DNA of 64,000 nt from JAGRMG01 sp047975215 (GTDB lineage Bacteria > Pseudomonadota > Alphaproteobacteria > Rhodobacterales > Rhodobacteraceae), in the NCBI GenBank assembly GCA_047975215.1, contig JBKEDD010000090.1, positions 1 through 64,000 on the forward strand. The letters are read 5' to 3'. Below, piece by piece: positions 1 to 6,928 of the stretch. The notes beneath the pieces are model-generated. The model saw nothing but the letters and a program-made list of their open reading frames with translations, had not been told where the DNA came from and did no database searches. A program made the translations under genes and the position numbers. Each line of letters starts with the position of its first letter. The stretch's first letter is position 1.

Positions 1-1217
1 CCGATATCGCCTATGAGGCCCCGGTCCGCGAGCTGATCGACGAGGGGTATCTGAGCCCTCTGGTCTCGAAACAGCCTGCAACCCGGCTCGACGTCTCGAA
101 GGTCGGAACCCGCGCAGGCGATTTCATTGCACGCGATCTGGCAGCGGCGGTCGACCAGGACGCCATCACCCGCGCGGCCGTCACCGAGATCATCGAACAT
201 GGCCGCGACCGGAAATCCTGGCTGGCCTTTTGTTCGGGCGCCGAGCATGCGCGCCATGTGGTCGAAGAATTCGGCCGCCAGGGCATCAGCTGCCGCACGA
301 TCTTTGGCGACACGCCGAAGGACGAGCGCGATGCGATCCTCGGCGCCTTCAAACGCGGCGAAATCCGGGCGCTGGCCTCGATGGGCGTGCTGACCACCGG
401 CTTCAACGCACCCGGTGTCGACCTGATCGCGCTGCTACGCCCGACGCAATCGGCCGGTCTCTATGTGCAGATGGTTGGTCGGGGCACCCGCCTCGCGCCG
501 GGCAAGGAAAACTGCCTGGTACTCGATTTCGCGGGCAATGTCCGGCGTCACGGGCCAATCGATCTGGTGCGACCCAAGCGCCCCGGTGATGGCGGCGGGG
601 GCGAAGCGCCGACCAAGGTCTGCCCGGATTGCGACAGCATTGTCGCGCTCTCGGCGGCAGAATGTCCGGATTGCGGTTATGTCTTCCCGCCGTGTGAGGT
701 GAAGATTGCGCCGACCGCAGCCACTTTGCCCGTCCTGTCGCCCAAGGCACCCAAATGGGTCGCCGTGAGCAACCTGTCCTACAGCCGTCATGACAAGCGG
801 GGCGGTCGGCCCTCGCTGAAAGTGACCTATCGCTGCGGGCTCACGACCTATCAGGAGTGGATCTGCTTCGAGCATCAGGGCTACGCCCGGCGAAAGGCAG
901 AAGACTGGTGGCGCAAACGCGCGTCCGGTCAGCCCGTGCCGCGCAGTGTTAACGAGGCCCTGACGCTATCCCGCAGCCTATCCCGTCCCAGCCACATCTC
1001 GGTCCGTCCGTCGGGCCGCTATTTCGAGATCACCGGTTACAGGTTTGACCCATGCACGCATTCCACAACGGCCTCTGCGCCGTCTGCCACCGGCAACCTC
1101 GTGGGCTTGGCTGGTTCGACCCCGTCTTCCCCGTCTCGGACCCGCGGCGAGACGAAAGCCGCAAGCCCTTCTGCAGCAGGGCATGCCAGGACATCTGCCA
1201 TGGGAGCAAGGGCATGA
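1..1217 (+). CDS. DEAD/DEAH-box helicase, C-terminal part (phage type, 5' end outside window)
   Basis: The frame is open from base 3, so the N-terminal lobe with the Walker motifs lies outside the window. What is visible is a superfamily 2 helicase C-terminal lobe: GVLTTGFNAPGVD (motif V) near codon 126 and QMVGRGTRLAPG (motif VI, arginine finger) near codon 155. A four-cysteine zinc-ribbon-like stretch (CPDC, then CPDCGY) starts near codon 206. ATP-dependent unwinding during phage or mobile-element replication is inferred from the family and from the primase-like gene just downstream. The last ~55 codons overlap the next gene in another frame and are Ser/Thr/Pro-rich, so the true C-terminus may be a poorly constrained tail. 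It is followed by DUF6511 and Prim-Pol genes, a set typical of Rhodobacteraceae prophages. The fold is certain; the biological role is inferred. Confidence 0.85.
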   Translation, partial: DIAYEAPVRELIDEGYLSPLVSKQPATRLDVSKVGTRAGDFIARDLAAAVDQDAITRAAVTEIIEHGRDRKSWLAFCSGAEHARHVVEEFGRQGISCRTIFGDTPKDERDAILGAFKRGEIRALASMGVLTTGFNAPGVDLIALLRPTQSAGLYVQMVGRGTRLAPGKENCLVLDFAGNVRRHGPIDLVRPKRPGDGGGGEAPTKVCPDCDSIVALSAAECPDCGYVFPPCEVKIAPTAATLPVLSPKAPKWVAVSNLSYSRHDKRGGRPSLKVTYRCGLTTYQEWICFEHQGYARRKAEDWWRKRASGQPVPRSVNEALTLSRSLSRPSHISVRPSGRYFEITGYRFDPCTHSTTASAPSATGNLVGLAGSTPSSPSRTRGETKAASPSAAGHARTSAMGARA

Positions 1218-1438
1218 TCGATCCCACACCCAACGAGACCGAGGCGATGGCTGTCGGCGGCCAAGAAGGCGGTGCTTTTCTGGAAAGCATCGGCAAATCC
1301 GATCTCGCGACCTTGAGCTTGACCGAATGGGATCAGTTCATTGATGTCGTGGTCACCGGGTATTGCGATCACTTGCGTGAGCTTGCCGCGCGGGATCGCA
1401 CCCGGCTCGACGGTATGGTGCCGGAGGTGCCGTTCTGA
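1052..1438 (+). CDS. DUF6511-type small zinc-finger protein (phage-associated)
   Basis: This 128-residue protein opens with a CxxC...(C)xxxC zinc-binding pattern (CAVCHRQ near residue 9, CSRACQDIC near residue 41) and a GWFDP motif between them. I recognise this as the DUF6511 type found in prophages of this bacterial family. The C-terminal half is acidic and helical, without further motifs. It overlaps the helicase gene by 166 bp in a different frame. Its TGA overlaps the ATG of the next gene (TGATG), so translation is probably coupled along a phage early operon. No enzymatic function is known for the family; binding of nucleic acid or of a partner through the zinc finger would be a guess. 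I am sure it is a real gene because the cysteine pattern is intact, and moderately sure of the family name. Confidence 0.65.
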   Translation: MHAFHNGLCAVCHRQPRGLGWFDPVFPVSDPRRDESRKPFCSRACQDICHGSKGMIDPTPNETEAMAVGGQEGGAFLESIGKSDLATLSLTEWDQFIDVVVTGYCDHLRELAARDRTRLDGMVPEVPF

Positions 1439-1795
1439 TGCAGAACTCCTCCCACATGGCGCGCTACGGTACGCGGCTTGTCACCAATGGCTACGCCATC
1501 CTGCCCATTGCGCCGGGGACCAAGAAGCCCGGCCGTTTCCAACGAGGTGCGTGGGTGGATTACCCGGAGTGGAACCGCCATGCCGCGCGCGCCACGACCG
1601 AGGTTGAAGTCGCGACATGGTCTGCCTGGCCTGATTGCGGTGTCGGACTCGTCGGCGGTGCGGTTGCCGCCATCGACATCGACATTGCCGAAGATGCTGA
1701 GCTCGCTTTGAAGATCGAGAAGTTGGCACGCGATCGCCTTGGTGACACACCGGCGTTGCGCATCGGACGCGCCCCCAAGCGTTTGCTGCGCCGGG
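1438..1795 (+). pseudogene. Bifunctional primase/polymerase (Prim-Pol) N-terminal domain, truncated
   Basis: The first ~119 codons match the N-terminal Prim-Pol domain of phage and plasmid primases: YGTRLVTNGYAILPI, then PGTKKPG, then the metal-binding stretch GGAVAAIDIDI (the two Asp are catalytic in the family), then TPALRIGRAPKR. Homology stops at about base 1790, just where the domain would continue. The frame runs on to 1974 through unrelated sequence that is antisense to a restriction-enzyme fragment. The gene is therefore broken: the helicase/primase module was cut by recombination. The start codon overlaps the DUF6511 stop. The ~179-residue read-through product would lack most of the active site and is unlikely to work. 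Confidence 0.75.
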
Positions 1796-1886
1796 AGATG
1801 GTGTTGTCGCTGTGCTTCAACATGCACATGACGAAGACGTTCGGGTTGTCCCACCCCTCGCGCAGCGCCGAGTGTGAGAAGATGAG
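1788..1886 (-). pseudogene. Type III restriction enzyme Res subunit fragment
   Basis: Read on the minus strand, about 30 codons give FSHSALREGWDNPNVFV followed by MLKHSDNTISRR. The LREGWDNPNVF core is a hallmark helicase motif of type III restriction (Res) subunits. Nothing else of the ~900-residue protein is present. The fragment meets the broken Prim-Pol gene head-on at about base 1790. It is debris of a type III restriction-modification locus; no Mod gene is seen. Confidence is good because the motif is so characteristic, although the piece is short. Confidence 0.6.
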
Positions 1887-2398
1887 CCATGAGGACCAGA
1901 AGGAGGGAGAAGGTCGAATTCATCTTGCCGGGCTCCAGCATGGTCGTAAAAAAATTGCCGCCATGTCAATGTGATGAGGCGTGCCTACATTTTGGCACCC
2001 CTCTCAGAGACCGCCCAGAATGCTCAGGCCGAAGGTAGACGTCAAGAAAGCCCGGCTGGGGCTTCGATGAGCACTCGGACGCGGACTGTTCTCGGAATAT
2101 TACGATCAAAAGTTGATGCGCAGGTGTTCGCGGCGTTTCCCTGTCGCGCGCTACAGGGCGAGAAGAGAGTTGGGTGCCAGGTTGGTTCCCTCCGGTTGTC
2201 CCCCGAGGAGCAGAAGGGCCCAGACCGGCAACTGCGACTGATGCGTCAGCGCCGGCTCCCCTCCGTCGGCGTTGCAGCGTCAATCAAGTCCGGGACCGGG
2301 CCGCCATGTGCTCCAAAACTCGCTGGGGCAGGCCTGCACGGCTTGTTTCGTGTTCGATTTTGGTTATATTGAACACAAGGAAAGACGCAGGAGGAGCC
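1887..2398. other. Intergenic stretch with no recognisable gene
   Basis: About 510 bases between the restriction-enzyme fragment and the toxin-antitoxin pair. Both strands carry only short overlapping open frames without family motifs. The last 40 bases are AT-richer (TTGGTTATATTGAACA) and lead into a good ribosome-binding site (AGGAGG), so the toxin-antitoxin promoter is probably here. Confidence 0.4.
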
Positions 2399-2653
2399 AT
2401 GCCCCGCACGACCACCATGACAGTCCGTGTCAGCGGCGCGCTCAGCGATTTCGTCGCCGCAAATACCGGTGACGATGGCGCCTATGAAAACGTCAGCGAA
2501 TACATCCGGGACCTGATCCGTCGCGACAAGGAACGGGTGGAAGCGGAAGCCTTCGACCGCCTGAAAGCAGAACTGACCCACGCATTTGCCGCGCCGGAGG
2601 AGAGCTATCAGCCCCTCACGGCCGGTGATGTCATCGCGCGGAACCGGTCCTGA
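2399..2653 (+). CDS. ParD-like type II antitoxin
   Basis: An 84-residue protein with an N-terminal ribbon-helix-helix-like segment (MTVRVSGALSDFVA, then YENVSEYIRDLIRRD), the usual DNA-binding and dimerising part of ParD antitoxins. An acidic C-terminal arm would wrap the toxin. The ATG at 2399 is chosen because AGGAGG lies 6 bases upstream; the open frame extends further 5' but without family similarity. The toxin gene follows 5 bases after the stop. By family knowledge the antitoxin neutralises the toxin and represses the shared promoter. No obvious operator palindrome was found just upstream. The pair sits amid prophage and restriction debris, consistent with its persisting through addiction. 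Confidence 0.85.
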   Translation: MPRTTTMTVRVSGALSDFVAANTGDDGAYENVSEYIRDLIRRDKERVEAEAFDRLKAELTHAFAAPEESYQPLTAGDVIARNRS

Positions 2654-2658
2654 AGCTC

Positions 2659-2997
2659 GTGCCCGCCATTCGCATCCAGGAGGCGGCATCCCATCGCCTC
2701 GATGACATCTACCGCTACACCCGCGACCGATGGGGCGAGGATCAGGCCGAGAAATACATCACCGGCCTGTTCGCCGCTTTCGATAAGATCGCGGACCACG
2801 GTGTCCTGTCAAAACCGATCCCCGCCGAATTTCGCGTGGAAGGCTTCTTCTTTCGATATGAGCGCCACTTCGTCTATTGGCGCCACTTCGTCTATTGGCG
2901 CCATCTCTCGAATGGCGACATCGGGATCGTCACGATCCTGCACGAGCGGATGCATCAGATCGACCGCTTCCGGGATGATTTTGGGCTTGGCGAATAG
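2659..2997 (+). CDS. RelE/ParE-family toxin with an internal 6-residue duplication
   Basis: A 112-residue RelE/ParE-superfamily protein. It has the N-terminal helical hairpin (EAASHRLDDIYRYTRDRWG), a central strand (GFFFRYERHFVYW) and the C-terminal family ending IVTILHERMHQIDR. ParE toxins poison DNA gyrase; RelE-type relatives cut mRNA. The sequence does not settle which applies. The start is GTG at 2659, 5 bases after the antitoxin stop. The residues RHFVYW occur twice in a row because of an exact 18-bp tandem duplication (2863-2880 and 2881-2898), inside a core beta strand. Family members that I know read RHFVYWRH only once. The insertion lengthens the sheet edge and may have detoxified the protein; see findings. 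Confidence 0.85.
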   Translation: MPAIRIQEAASHRLDDIYRYTRDRWGEDQAEKYITGLFAAFDKIADHGVLSKPIPAEFRVEGFFFRYERHFVYWRHFVYWRHLSNGDIGIVTILHERMHQIDRFRDDFGLGE

Positions 2998-3125
2998 GGC
3001 AGGTTTCAAAAGGGCGTCAGATTTGCGCAGGGTTTCGCGTTCGTCGTGCGGGGCCGACACTGGCACGGGAGAGAGTTCGGCATTTGTCGTACTCCCTCCG
3101 CCACATTCAGATACTGAATCCGTCC

Positions 3126-3150
3126 AAGGGCCCCGATTGGGGCCTTTTTT
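3126..3150 (+). terminator. Rho-independent terminator
   Basis: A GGCCCC stem, GATT loop and GGGGCC stem (3129-3144) are extended by A-T and G-T pairs and followed by a run of six T, then more T. This is a textbook intrinsic terminator. It lies ~25 bases after a sequence that looks like the 3' end of a tRNA-Ser gene (ACTCCCTCCGCCA, ending at 3103), so it may be the old terminator of that RNA rather than of the toxin gene. A short inverted repeat (ATTCAG-ATA-CTGAAT, 3105-3119) lies between the two. Confidence 0.75.
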
Positions 3151-3492
3151 CTTTTTGTTTCAAAGGGCGTTGGCAAAGTCATCCGCCCTTCGGAGACTCA
3201 GCGGTTGACGCAGAATGGGTCTCCGACTGGCCCGTGTCTCTCTTCGAGCGCCCCTCGGTGGTTACGGGACGGCGTGAAATATGTTCGCATTTCCAATGGG
3301 TTGCCGCGTTCATGGGGTCGTCCCGTTCGCGACATAATCTGATTGGCGGAGACCTACACGAAAGCGCAGGACGGTCGGGAGGACGGTTCCGTAGCGGCCG
3401 ATCCCGAAGGCAGGCGGCAGCGTTCGAAGCGAGCCAGAACCCTGTCAGAAGTCTCTGATGACAAACAGACTTCACGCCCATAGCCTGGCGCG
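3151..3492. other. Intergenic stretch, nothing recognised
   Basis: About 340 bases after the terminator. Short overlapping frames exist on both strands but none shows a family motif or a convincing start. I see no RNA gene or repeat here. Confidence 0.35.
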
Positions 3493-3590
3493 ATGCCGAA
3501 CGGGGCGTGGACAGATGAAGAGAACGACCTGATCGTCGCGGATTGCTTCGCGATGCTGGCCGACGACATCTCCGCGCGCCGCTACAGCAA
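3493..3590 (+). pseudogene. N-terminal fragment of a conserved hypothetical protein, fused out of frame to cas1
   Basis: The first ~33 codons (PNGAWTDEENDLIVADCF, then AMLADDISARRYSK) resemble the start of a conserved hypothetical protein that I have seen beginning with a WTDEENDLIVADYF motif in restriction and defence islands. Homology ends at about base 3590, and the DNA continues as the interior of cas1 in another frame. It is therefore a truncated remnant. I cannot name the function of the intact family. Confidence 0.45.
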
Positions 3591-4079
3591 ACCTATGCCC
3601 TTCTGGCTCAACAATACGGGGTCGAATGGAAGCGCCGCAAATACGACCCCGGCACGTGGGAGGCCGCAGACGTTCCCAACCGCTGCCTGTCTGCCACCAC
3701 GGCTTGCCTGCATGGCCTGTCCGAAGCGGCGGTGCTGGCGGCTGGCTATGCCCCCGCCATCGGGTTTTTGCACACCGGGAAACCGCGCAGTTTCGTCTAT
3801 GATATCGCGGACCTGTTCAAACTGGACACCGTCGTGCCTGAGGCGTTCCGCATCGCTGGCCAACACGCCAAAGGCAAGCTGGATATGTCACCCGACCGGG
3901 CTGTGCGGCGTGCTTGCCGCGACGCGTTCCGGCGCACCGGCCTACTCGCCCGCATCATCCCGCAAATAGAAGAAGTCTTGCGCGCGGGCGACCTGCCAAA
4001 GCCGGACCCGCCTGCCGATGCTGTCGGTCCCGCCTTCCCCGATGCTCCCGTAACGGGCGACGAGGGTCACCGCGGATGA
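3591..4079 (+). pseudogene. cas1: cas1 (type I-E CRISPR integrase), N-terminal half lost
   Basis: In frame 3 the DNA encodes the C-terminal ~160 residues of a type I-E Cas1: TYALLAQQYGVEWKRRKYDP, later GYAPAIGFLHTGKPRSFVYD and IADLFKLDTVVPEAF. The histidine and two aspartates of the family's metal site (H in FLHTGK, D in VYDIAD) are kept. The conserved glutamate, which sits just before TYALLA in intact Cas1e, is removed by the junction at ~3590. Without it and the N-terminal beta domain the protein cannot integrate spacers. The stop overlaps the cas2 start (ATGA), as in intact type I-E loci. No cas3, Cascade gene or repeat array is present, so this is a relic. Confidence 0.85.
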
Positions 4080-4315
4080 TGGTCGTCGTCGTCTCTAATG
4101 CGCCGCCCCGCCTGCGCGGACGCCTCGCCGCCTGGCTGTTGAAAGTGCGCGCGGGGGTTTATGTCGGCAACTACTCGGCTCGCACCCGCGCGGCGATCTG
4201 GGAGCAGGTCGAAGCCTACATAGAACAGGGCGACGCGGTGATGACTTGGAAGGCACCTACCGATCAGGGATATGACTTTAAAACGGTCGGCACAAACCGC
4301 CGGATGCCCGTCGCG
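4076..4315 (+). pseudogene. cas2: cas2 (type I-E), C-terminal end replaced
   Basis: The product begins MMVVVVSNAPPRLRGRL and continues LLKVRAGVYVGNYSARTR and DQGYDFKTVGTNRRMPV. This is a clear type I-E Cas2, normally about 95 residues and the structural partner of Cas1 in spacer capture. After NRRMPV (base ~4312) the last ~15 residues, including the conserved C-terminal strand, are missing. The frame runs on to 4705 through DNA that is antisense to a phage tail gene. The start overlaps the cas1 stop by 4 bases. A partially folded Cas2-like dimer is conceivable, but with cas1 broken the adaptation module is dead. Confidence 0.82.
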
Positions 4316-4775
4316 TTCCATAGCGCGTTCGGCGAGGGCGCGGAGACCGAGATCGCGTTGAAGGTCGCTTCGAGCCCGGGGAACGGATCGTGGTTCCGCG
4401 GCGCGGAGACGAGGATGTCCTCGTCGGTGATCGCCAGTGCCGGGCCGACCTGTATCCGCCAGACCCCGCCCAGTTCGCCGATCTGGGCGTTCGCGGCGGC
4501 CTGCAGCTCCTCGATGACATCCGCCGGTTCCTCGGTGAAGCGGATCTCGAAGCCGGTGCGGAACTGCGGCCGTACCGGCGCGCCGACGCCTAGATCGCAG
4601 GCGTTCATCGCCGCGCTCCAGCTGTCGGGCGGCCGGTCGTCGGCGGCCGCGTCCCCGCCCCAGACCGACCCGCAGGGCAGGGTGATGCCGCGCAGGATGT
4701 TGTAGATGATGACGACGGGGTTGGTCGTCGGTTCCCAGGTGCCCGGCGCGCCCCATCGCTGCGCGCCGCTGCCCC
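4313..4775 (-). pseudogene. Phage tail tip / host-specificity protein (J-like) fragment
   Basis: Read on the minus strand, about 150 codons give QRWGAPGTWEPTTNPVVIIY, then NILRGITLPCGSVWGG, RFTEEPADVIEELQAAANAQ and ITDEDILVSAPRNHDPFPGL. This looks like the interior of a tail-tip or host-specificity protein of siphoviruses that infect Rhodobacteraceae. Both ends are missing: it abuts truncated cas2 on one side and a plus-strand tail-region fragment on the other. Its adsorption role is known only from the family. It is a prophage remnant, not the gene transfer agent, because no neighbouring structural genes are intact. Confidence 0.6.
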
Positions 4776-4786
4776 CGGGAGAATGG

Positions 4787-5050
4787 GAACGCCGCCGCGG
4801 CTTGCGTTTGCGCTTCGTCTATCGCCGTCACGGTCCGAGCCTTCTGGTGGCCGAGGGGCGGCTGAACAAGAAGGGTCAAGCAGTGGTTTCGCGCTCGAAG
4901 ACCGGACGCGGCAAGGTCACCGCGCCGATCTTTCTGCTGGTACCACAGGTGAAACTGCCGAAGCGGCTGAACCTCGCGCGAGACGCCGAGCGGGCGCGTG
5001 ATGCGGTGCCCGGGTTGATCGTGGCGAATTGGGTCGAGGTGAGATTGTGA
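4787..5050 (+). pseudogene. Phage protein fragment (DUF6441-like C-terminus)
   Basis: About 85 plus-strand codons (LRLRFVYRRHGPSLLVAEGR, then NKKGQAVVSRSK, then APIFLLVPQVKLPKRLNLAR, ending NWVEVRL) resemble the C-terminal part of the phage family DUF6441, found among head-tail and minor tail genes of Rhodobacteraceae prophages. The 5' half is absent and the sequence joins the opposite-strand tail-tip fragment. The family assignment is from memory and only moderately sure. Confidence 0.45.
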
Positions 5051-5064
5051 TCGTGCTGGTCGGA

Positions 5065-5610
5065 TCAGCCGAGGGTCGCCCGGACATTCGCCATCGGGAT
5101 GAAGACACGGTGCGGGTTGTCAGGGTCGCCCAGTGGCTGGAAGCCGAGATCGGCATAGAACGTCCAGCGGCGCTCGAAATGCTCGTCTTCGAGCACGTCG
5201 AGAACGATGGCCGCCGCGCCCAATTGGTCAGCGATGCCGAGGCAGCGTTTCATGGCGTCCACCAGGAGGGCGGTGCCAAGTCCCTTTCCCTGCATGTCGG
5301 TTCGCACCGCGACGGCGCGGACGTAGATCACCGGAATATCCGGCATACCGGCGCGTTGCCACCTCGGTGGGCCGAGGTTGGCTTGGACCGCCATGGCTCC
5401 GAGAGTGTAGAACCCCAGAACGGCCTGATCACCCTCGGCGGTGGCAATCCACGCGGCCACCATGTCGGCCTTGATCTGGCCTGAGAGCGAGGATTTCAGG
5501 AAGTTGTCGATTGGCCCGAACCCGCAAGAAAAGGCGCTGCGGTCGTGCAGCGCCTTGTCGAATTTGGCGATGGTCAGGGCGGCTGTCTCCGCCGCAGTTT
5601 CAACTGGCAT
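5065..5610 (-). CDS. GNAT-type acetyltransferase toxin (TacT-like)
   Basis: A 181-residue GNAT acetyltransferase with the acetyl-CoA-binding motif QGKGLGTALLVDAM near residue 110 and an N-terminal FDKALHDRSAFSCG segment typical of TacT/AtaT2-like toxins. The family blocks translation by acetylating the amino group of charged tRNAs; that activity is inferred here. The start at 5610 is chosen because it overlaps the antitoxin stop by 11 bp and the family begins near there; a longer open frame upstream encodes only shadow sequence. It pairs with the DUF1778 gene upstream, the standard operon order (antitoxin first). Both genes look intact, unlike everything around them. Confidence 0.87.
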   Translation of the reverse strand: MPVETAAETAALTIAKFDKALHDRSAFSCGFGPIDNFLKSSLSGQIKADMVAAWIATAEGDQAVLGFYTLGAMAVQANLGPPRWQRAGMPDIPVIYVRAVAVRTDMQGKGLGTALLVDAMKRCLGIADQLGAAAIVLDVLEDEHFERRWTFYADLGFQPLGDPDNPHRVFIPMANVRATLG

Positions 5611-5908
5611 CCTTGATGAGGCCTTTCGACGCTTCGGCCGCGCGCGCCAGACCCGGCACCACCTTGCCCGGGGCCTCGACGGCCGCTTGGAATGCCTCGA
5701 AGGTTTCGGCGGGCAGGATGGAAAGTGACATGCGCTGCTCCACCTCCTGCGCACGCAGAAGGGCGGCCTGACGGATAAAGTCGGCTTCCTGCAGACCGGT
5801 CGCAGCCGCAGCAGCCTTGATCCGCTCTTCATCGGCGCGATGCAGGCGCAGTTCCTTGCGCGCTTCCATCTTGCCCGCTGTGGGTGTCGCTGCTGGGATG
5901 GCAAACAT
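5600..5908 (-). CDS. DUF1778 antitoxin (TacA-like)
   Basis: A 102-residue ribbon-helix-helix antitoxin of the DUF1778 type. The ARKELRLHRADEERIKAAAA segment and ADFIRQAALLRAQEV form the DNA-binding and dimer part; the C-terminal tail would cover the toxin active site. The ATG at 5908 has a GGAGACC-type ribosome site upstream. The gene overlaps its GNAT partner by 11 bp. A strong palindrome 23-45 bases upstream of the start (5931-5953) fits autorepression by the TacA-TacT complex. Confidence 0.87.
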   Translation of the reverse strand: MFAIPAATPTAGKMEARKELRLHRADEERIKAAAAATGLQEADFIRQAALLRAQEVEQRMSLSILPAETFEAFQAAVEAPGKVVPGLARAAEASKGLIKDAS

Positions 5909-5930
5909 GATTGGTCTCCTTTGTCGTATT

Positions 5931-5953
5931 ATGTACGGTATAACGCCGTACAT
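5931..5953. promoter_or_regulatory. Palindromic operator of the DUF1778/GNAT pair
   Basis: Perfect 8-bp arms ATGTACGG and CCGTACAT are separated by TATAACG, just upstream of the antitoxin start on the minus strand. Ribbon-helix-helix antitoxins bind such palindromes, so this is probably the autoregulatory operator and overlaps the promoter. Confidence 0.65.
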
Positions 5954-6035
5954 GTCAAGATTTGTGCTCGACAGGAGAACGGTGACCGACCTGCCGATCA
6001 TGGCCGATACCGCAACTTGAGCCACAAGGCGCATC

Positions 6036-6220
6036 ATGCCCACCCTACGCGAAACCATTCTCGCCGCGCTGCACGCGCGGCTTTCGGCGCTGCCTGCCAC
6101 CGCCCTGCGCGGCGAGGTCCTGCCCGAGCGCGTGCCGGCCGGAGGTCTGCTGATCCTGCGCGATGGCGAGCCGGGGGAGCCGGAGGGCAGGCTGTCGCCG
6201 CTTGCCTACCATTACCAATG
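6036..6220 (+). pseudogene. Phage minor tail/head-tail protein fragment (annotated 'acyl-CoA transferase' in phages)
   Basis: The frame begins MPTLRETILAALHARLSALP and continues EVLPERVPAGGLLILRDGEP and SPLAYHYQ. This matches the start of a short phage structural gene that databases often mislabel as acyl-CoA transferase. Homology stops at about 6220, where the DNA continues in another frame as a tail tube gene. The start codon and N-terminus are intact but the 3' half is gone, so this is a deletion relic. Confidence 0.5.
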
Positions 6221-6534
6221 GCGATGTCGTGGTGCCGCTCGATGCGGAAGCTCTCGGGTTCTGGCTGAAGGCTGCATTTGGCGCGCCGGCGACCACAGGC
6301 ACCGGCCCCTGGACCCATGAGTTTCAGTCGGGAGCGTGGACATTGCCCAGCCTTTCCATCAAGACCGACATGCCGGAGGTGCCGCGCTTTGCCATGTATT
6401 CCGGCCGCGTTCTCGACCAGATCATCTGGCAGATGCAGCGGTCGGGGCGGGTGACTGCGACCGCCCGACTGGTGGCGCAGGGCGAGAACCGAGCCGCCGC
6501 TCTGGCCGAGTCGCGCGGTCTCTGTGCGGCATAA
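6212..6534 (+). pseudogene. Phage tail tube protein, C-terminal fragment
   Basis: From about 6212 the frame starting at 6163 reads ITNGDVVVPLDAEALGFWLK, then TGTGPWTHEFQSG, then PSLSIKTDMPEVPRFAMYSG. This resembles the C-terminal two thirds of a siphovirus tail tube protein. The N-terminal part is missing; the gene was joined to the previous fragment around TACCATTACCAATGG, which can be read in both frames. The 57-bp repeat begins at 6532, inside the TAA stop. Confidence 0.55.
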
Positions 6535-6588
6535 GGGAAAGGTCTACTGTCCTTGTGGAGACTGGTTAGAATTGGTCTGGCAGCACCC
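6532..6588. repeat. 57-bp direct repeat, copy A
   Basis: This 57-bp sequence (TAAGGGAAAGGTCTACTG... ending GGTCTGGCAGCACCC) recurs at 14686-14742 in the same orientation with two mismatches. Similarity ends sharply on both sides. Copy A joins a phage tail tube fragment to an IS4-type transposase fragment. I do not recognise it as a known IS end. Confidence 0.8.
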
Positions 6589-6672
6589 CGCCAGGGTTTC
6601 AAGCCGCGTCTTGCTCAGGTCGAAATGCGGGCGTAACGTTTCCAGCAAAGGGGCGAGTAGGCGTTCGAACAT
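6589..6672 (-). pseudogene. IS4-family transposase, N-terminal 28 codons
   Basis: On the minus strand an ATG at 6672 starts MFERLLAPLLETLRPHFDLS followed by KTRLETLAG. This resembles the N-terminus of IS4-type transposases. It is cut off at the 57-bp repeat, so only the gene start survives. No inverted repeats were found. Confidence 0.45.
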
Positions 6673-6928
6673 CGTGAAGATCCTTTTGACGAAGAATCTT
6701 CAAATCGAGTCCAAACCACCCCTCAATGCAACTGAGTCGTGTGCCGTGACAGAAGGGAGCCGGAAGGATGCGCAACGCTGTGATTGCGGCCGATGACAGG
6801 CGCCGGTCTCGCCGGCTTCCGCGGCACGGGGCGGGCAGCTACACTTGCGGCGAAACGTTCGCGGTCCCGCGCTTTGGCCGGGCACGCCCTGGCCGGCCGT
6901 TCCGAACCAGCGAACCGAGGAGGAGCCG

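Noticed and set aside
1369..1941. Minus-strand frame beginning with a hydrophobic, signal-peptide-like stretch
   Set aside because: The hydrophobic start falls in the type III restriction fragment read in the wrong frame, and the remainder is antisense to the Prim-Pol fragment.
4313..6534. Tail genes interpreted as a gene transfer agent cluster
   Set aside because: All tail genes are fragments in mixed orientation and no capsid, portal or terminase gene is present; they fit prophage debris.
3591..6720. A CRISPR array expected next to cas1-cas2
   Set aside because: No series of ~29-bp repeats with regular spacers was found on either side of the cas relic.
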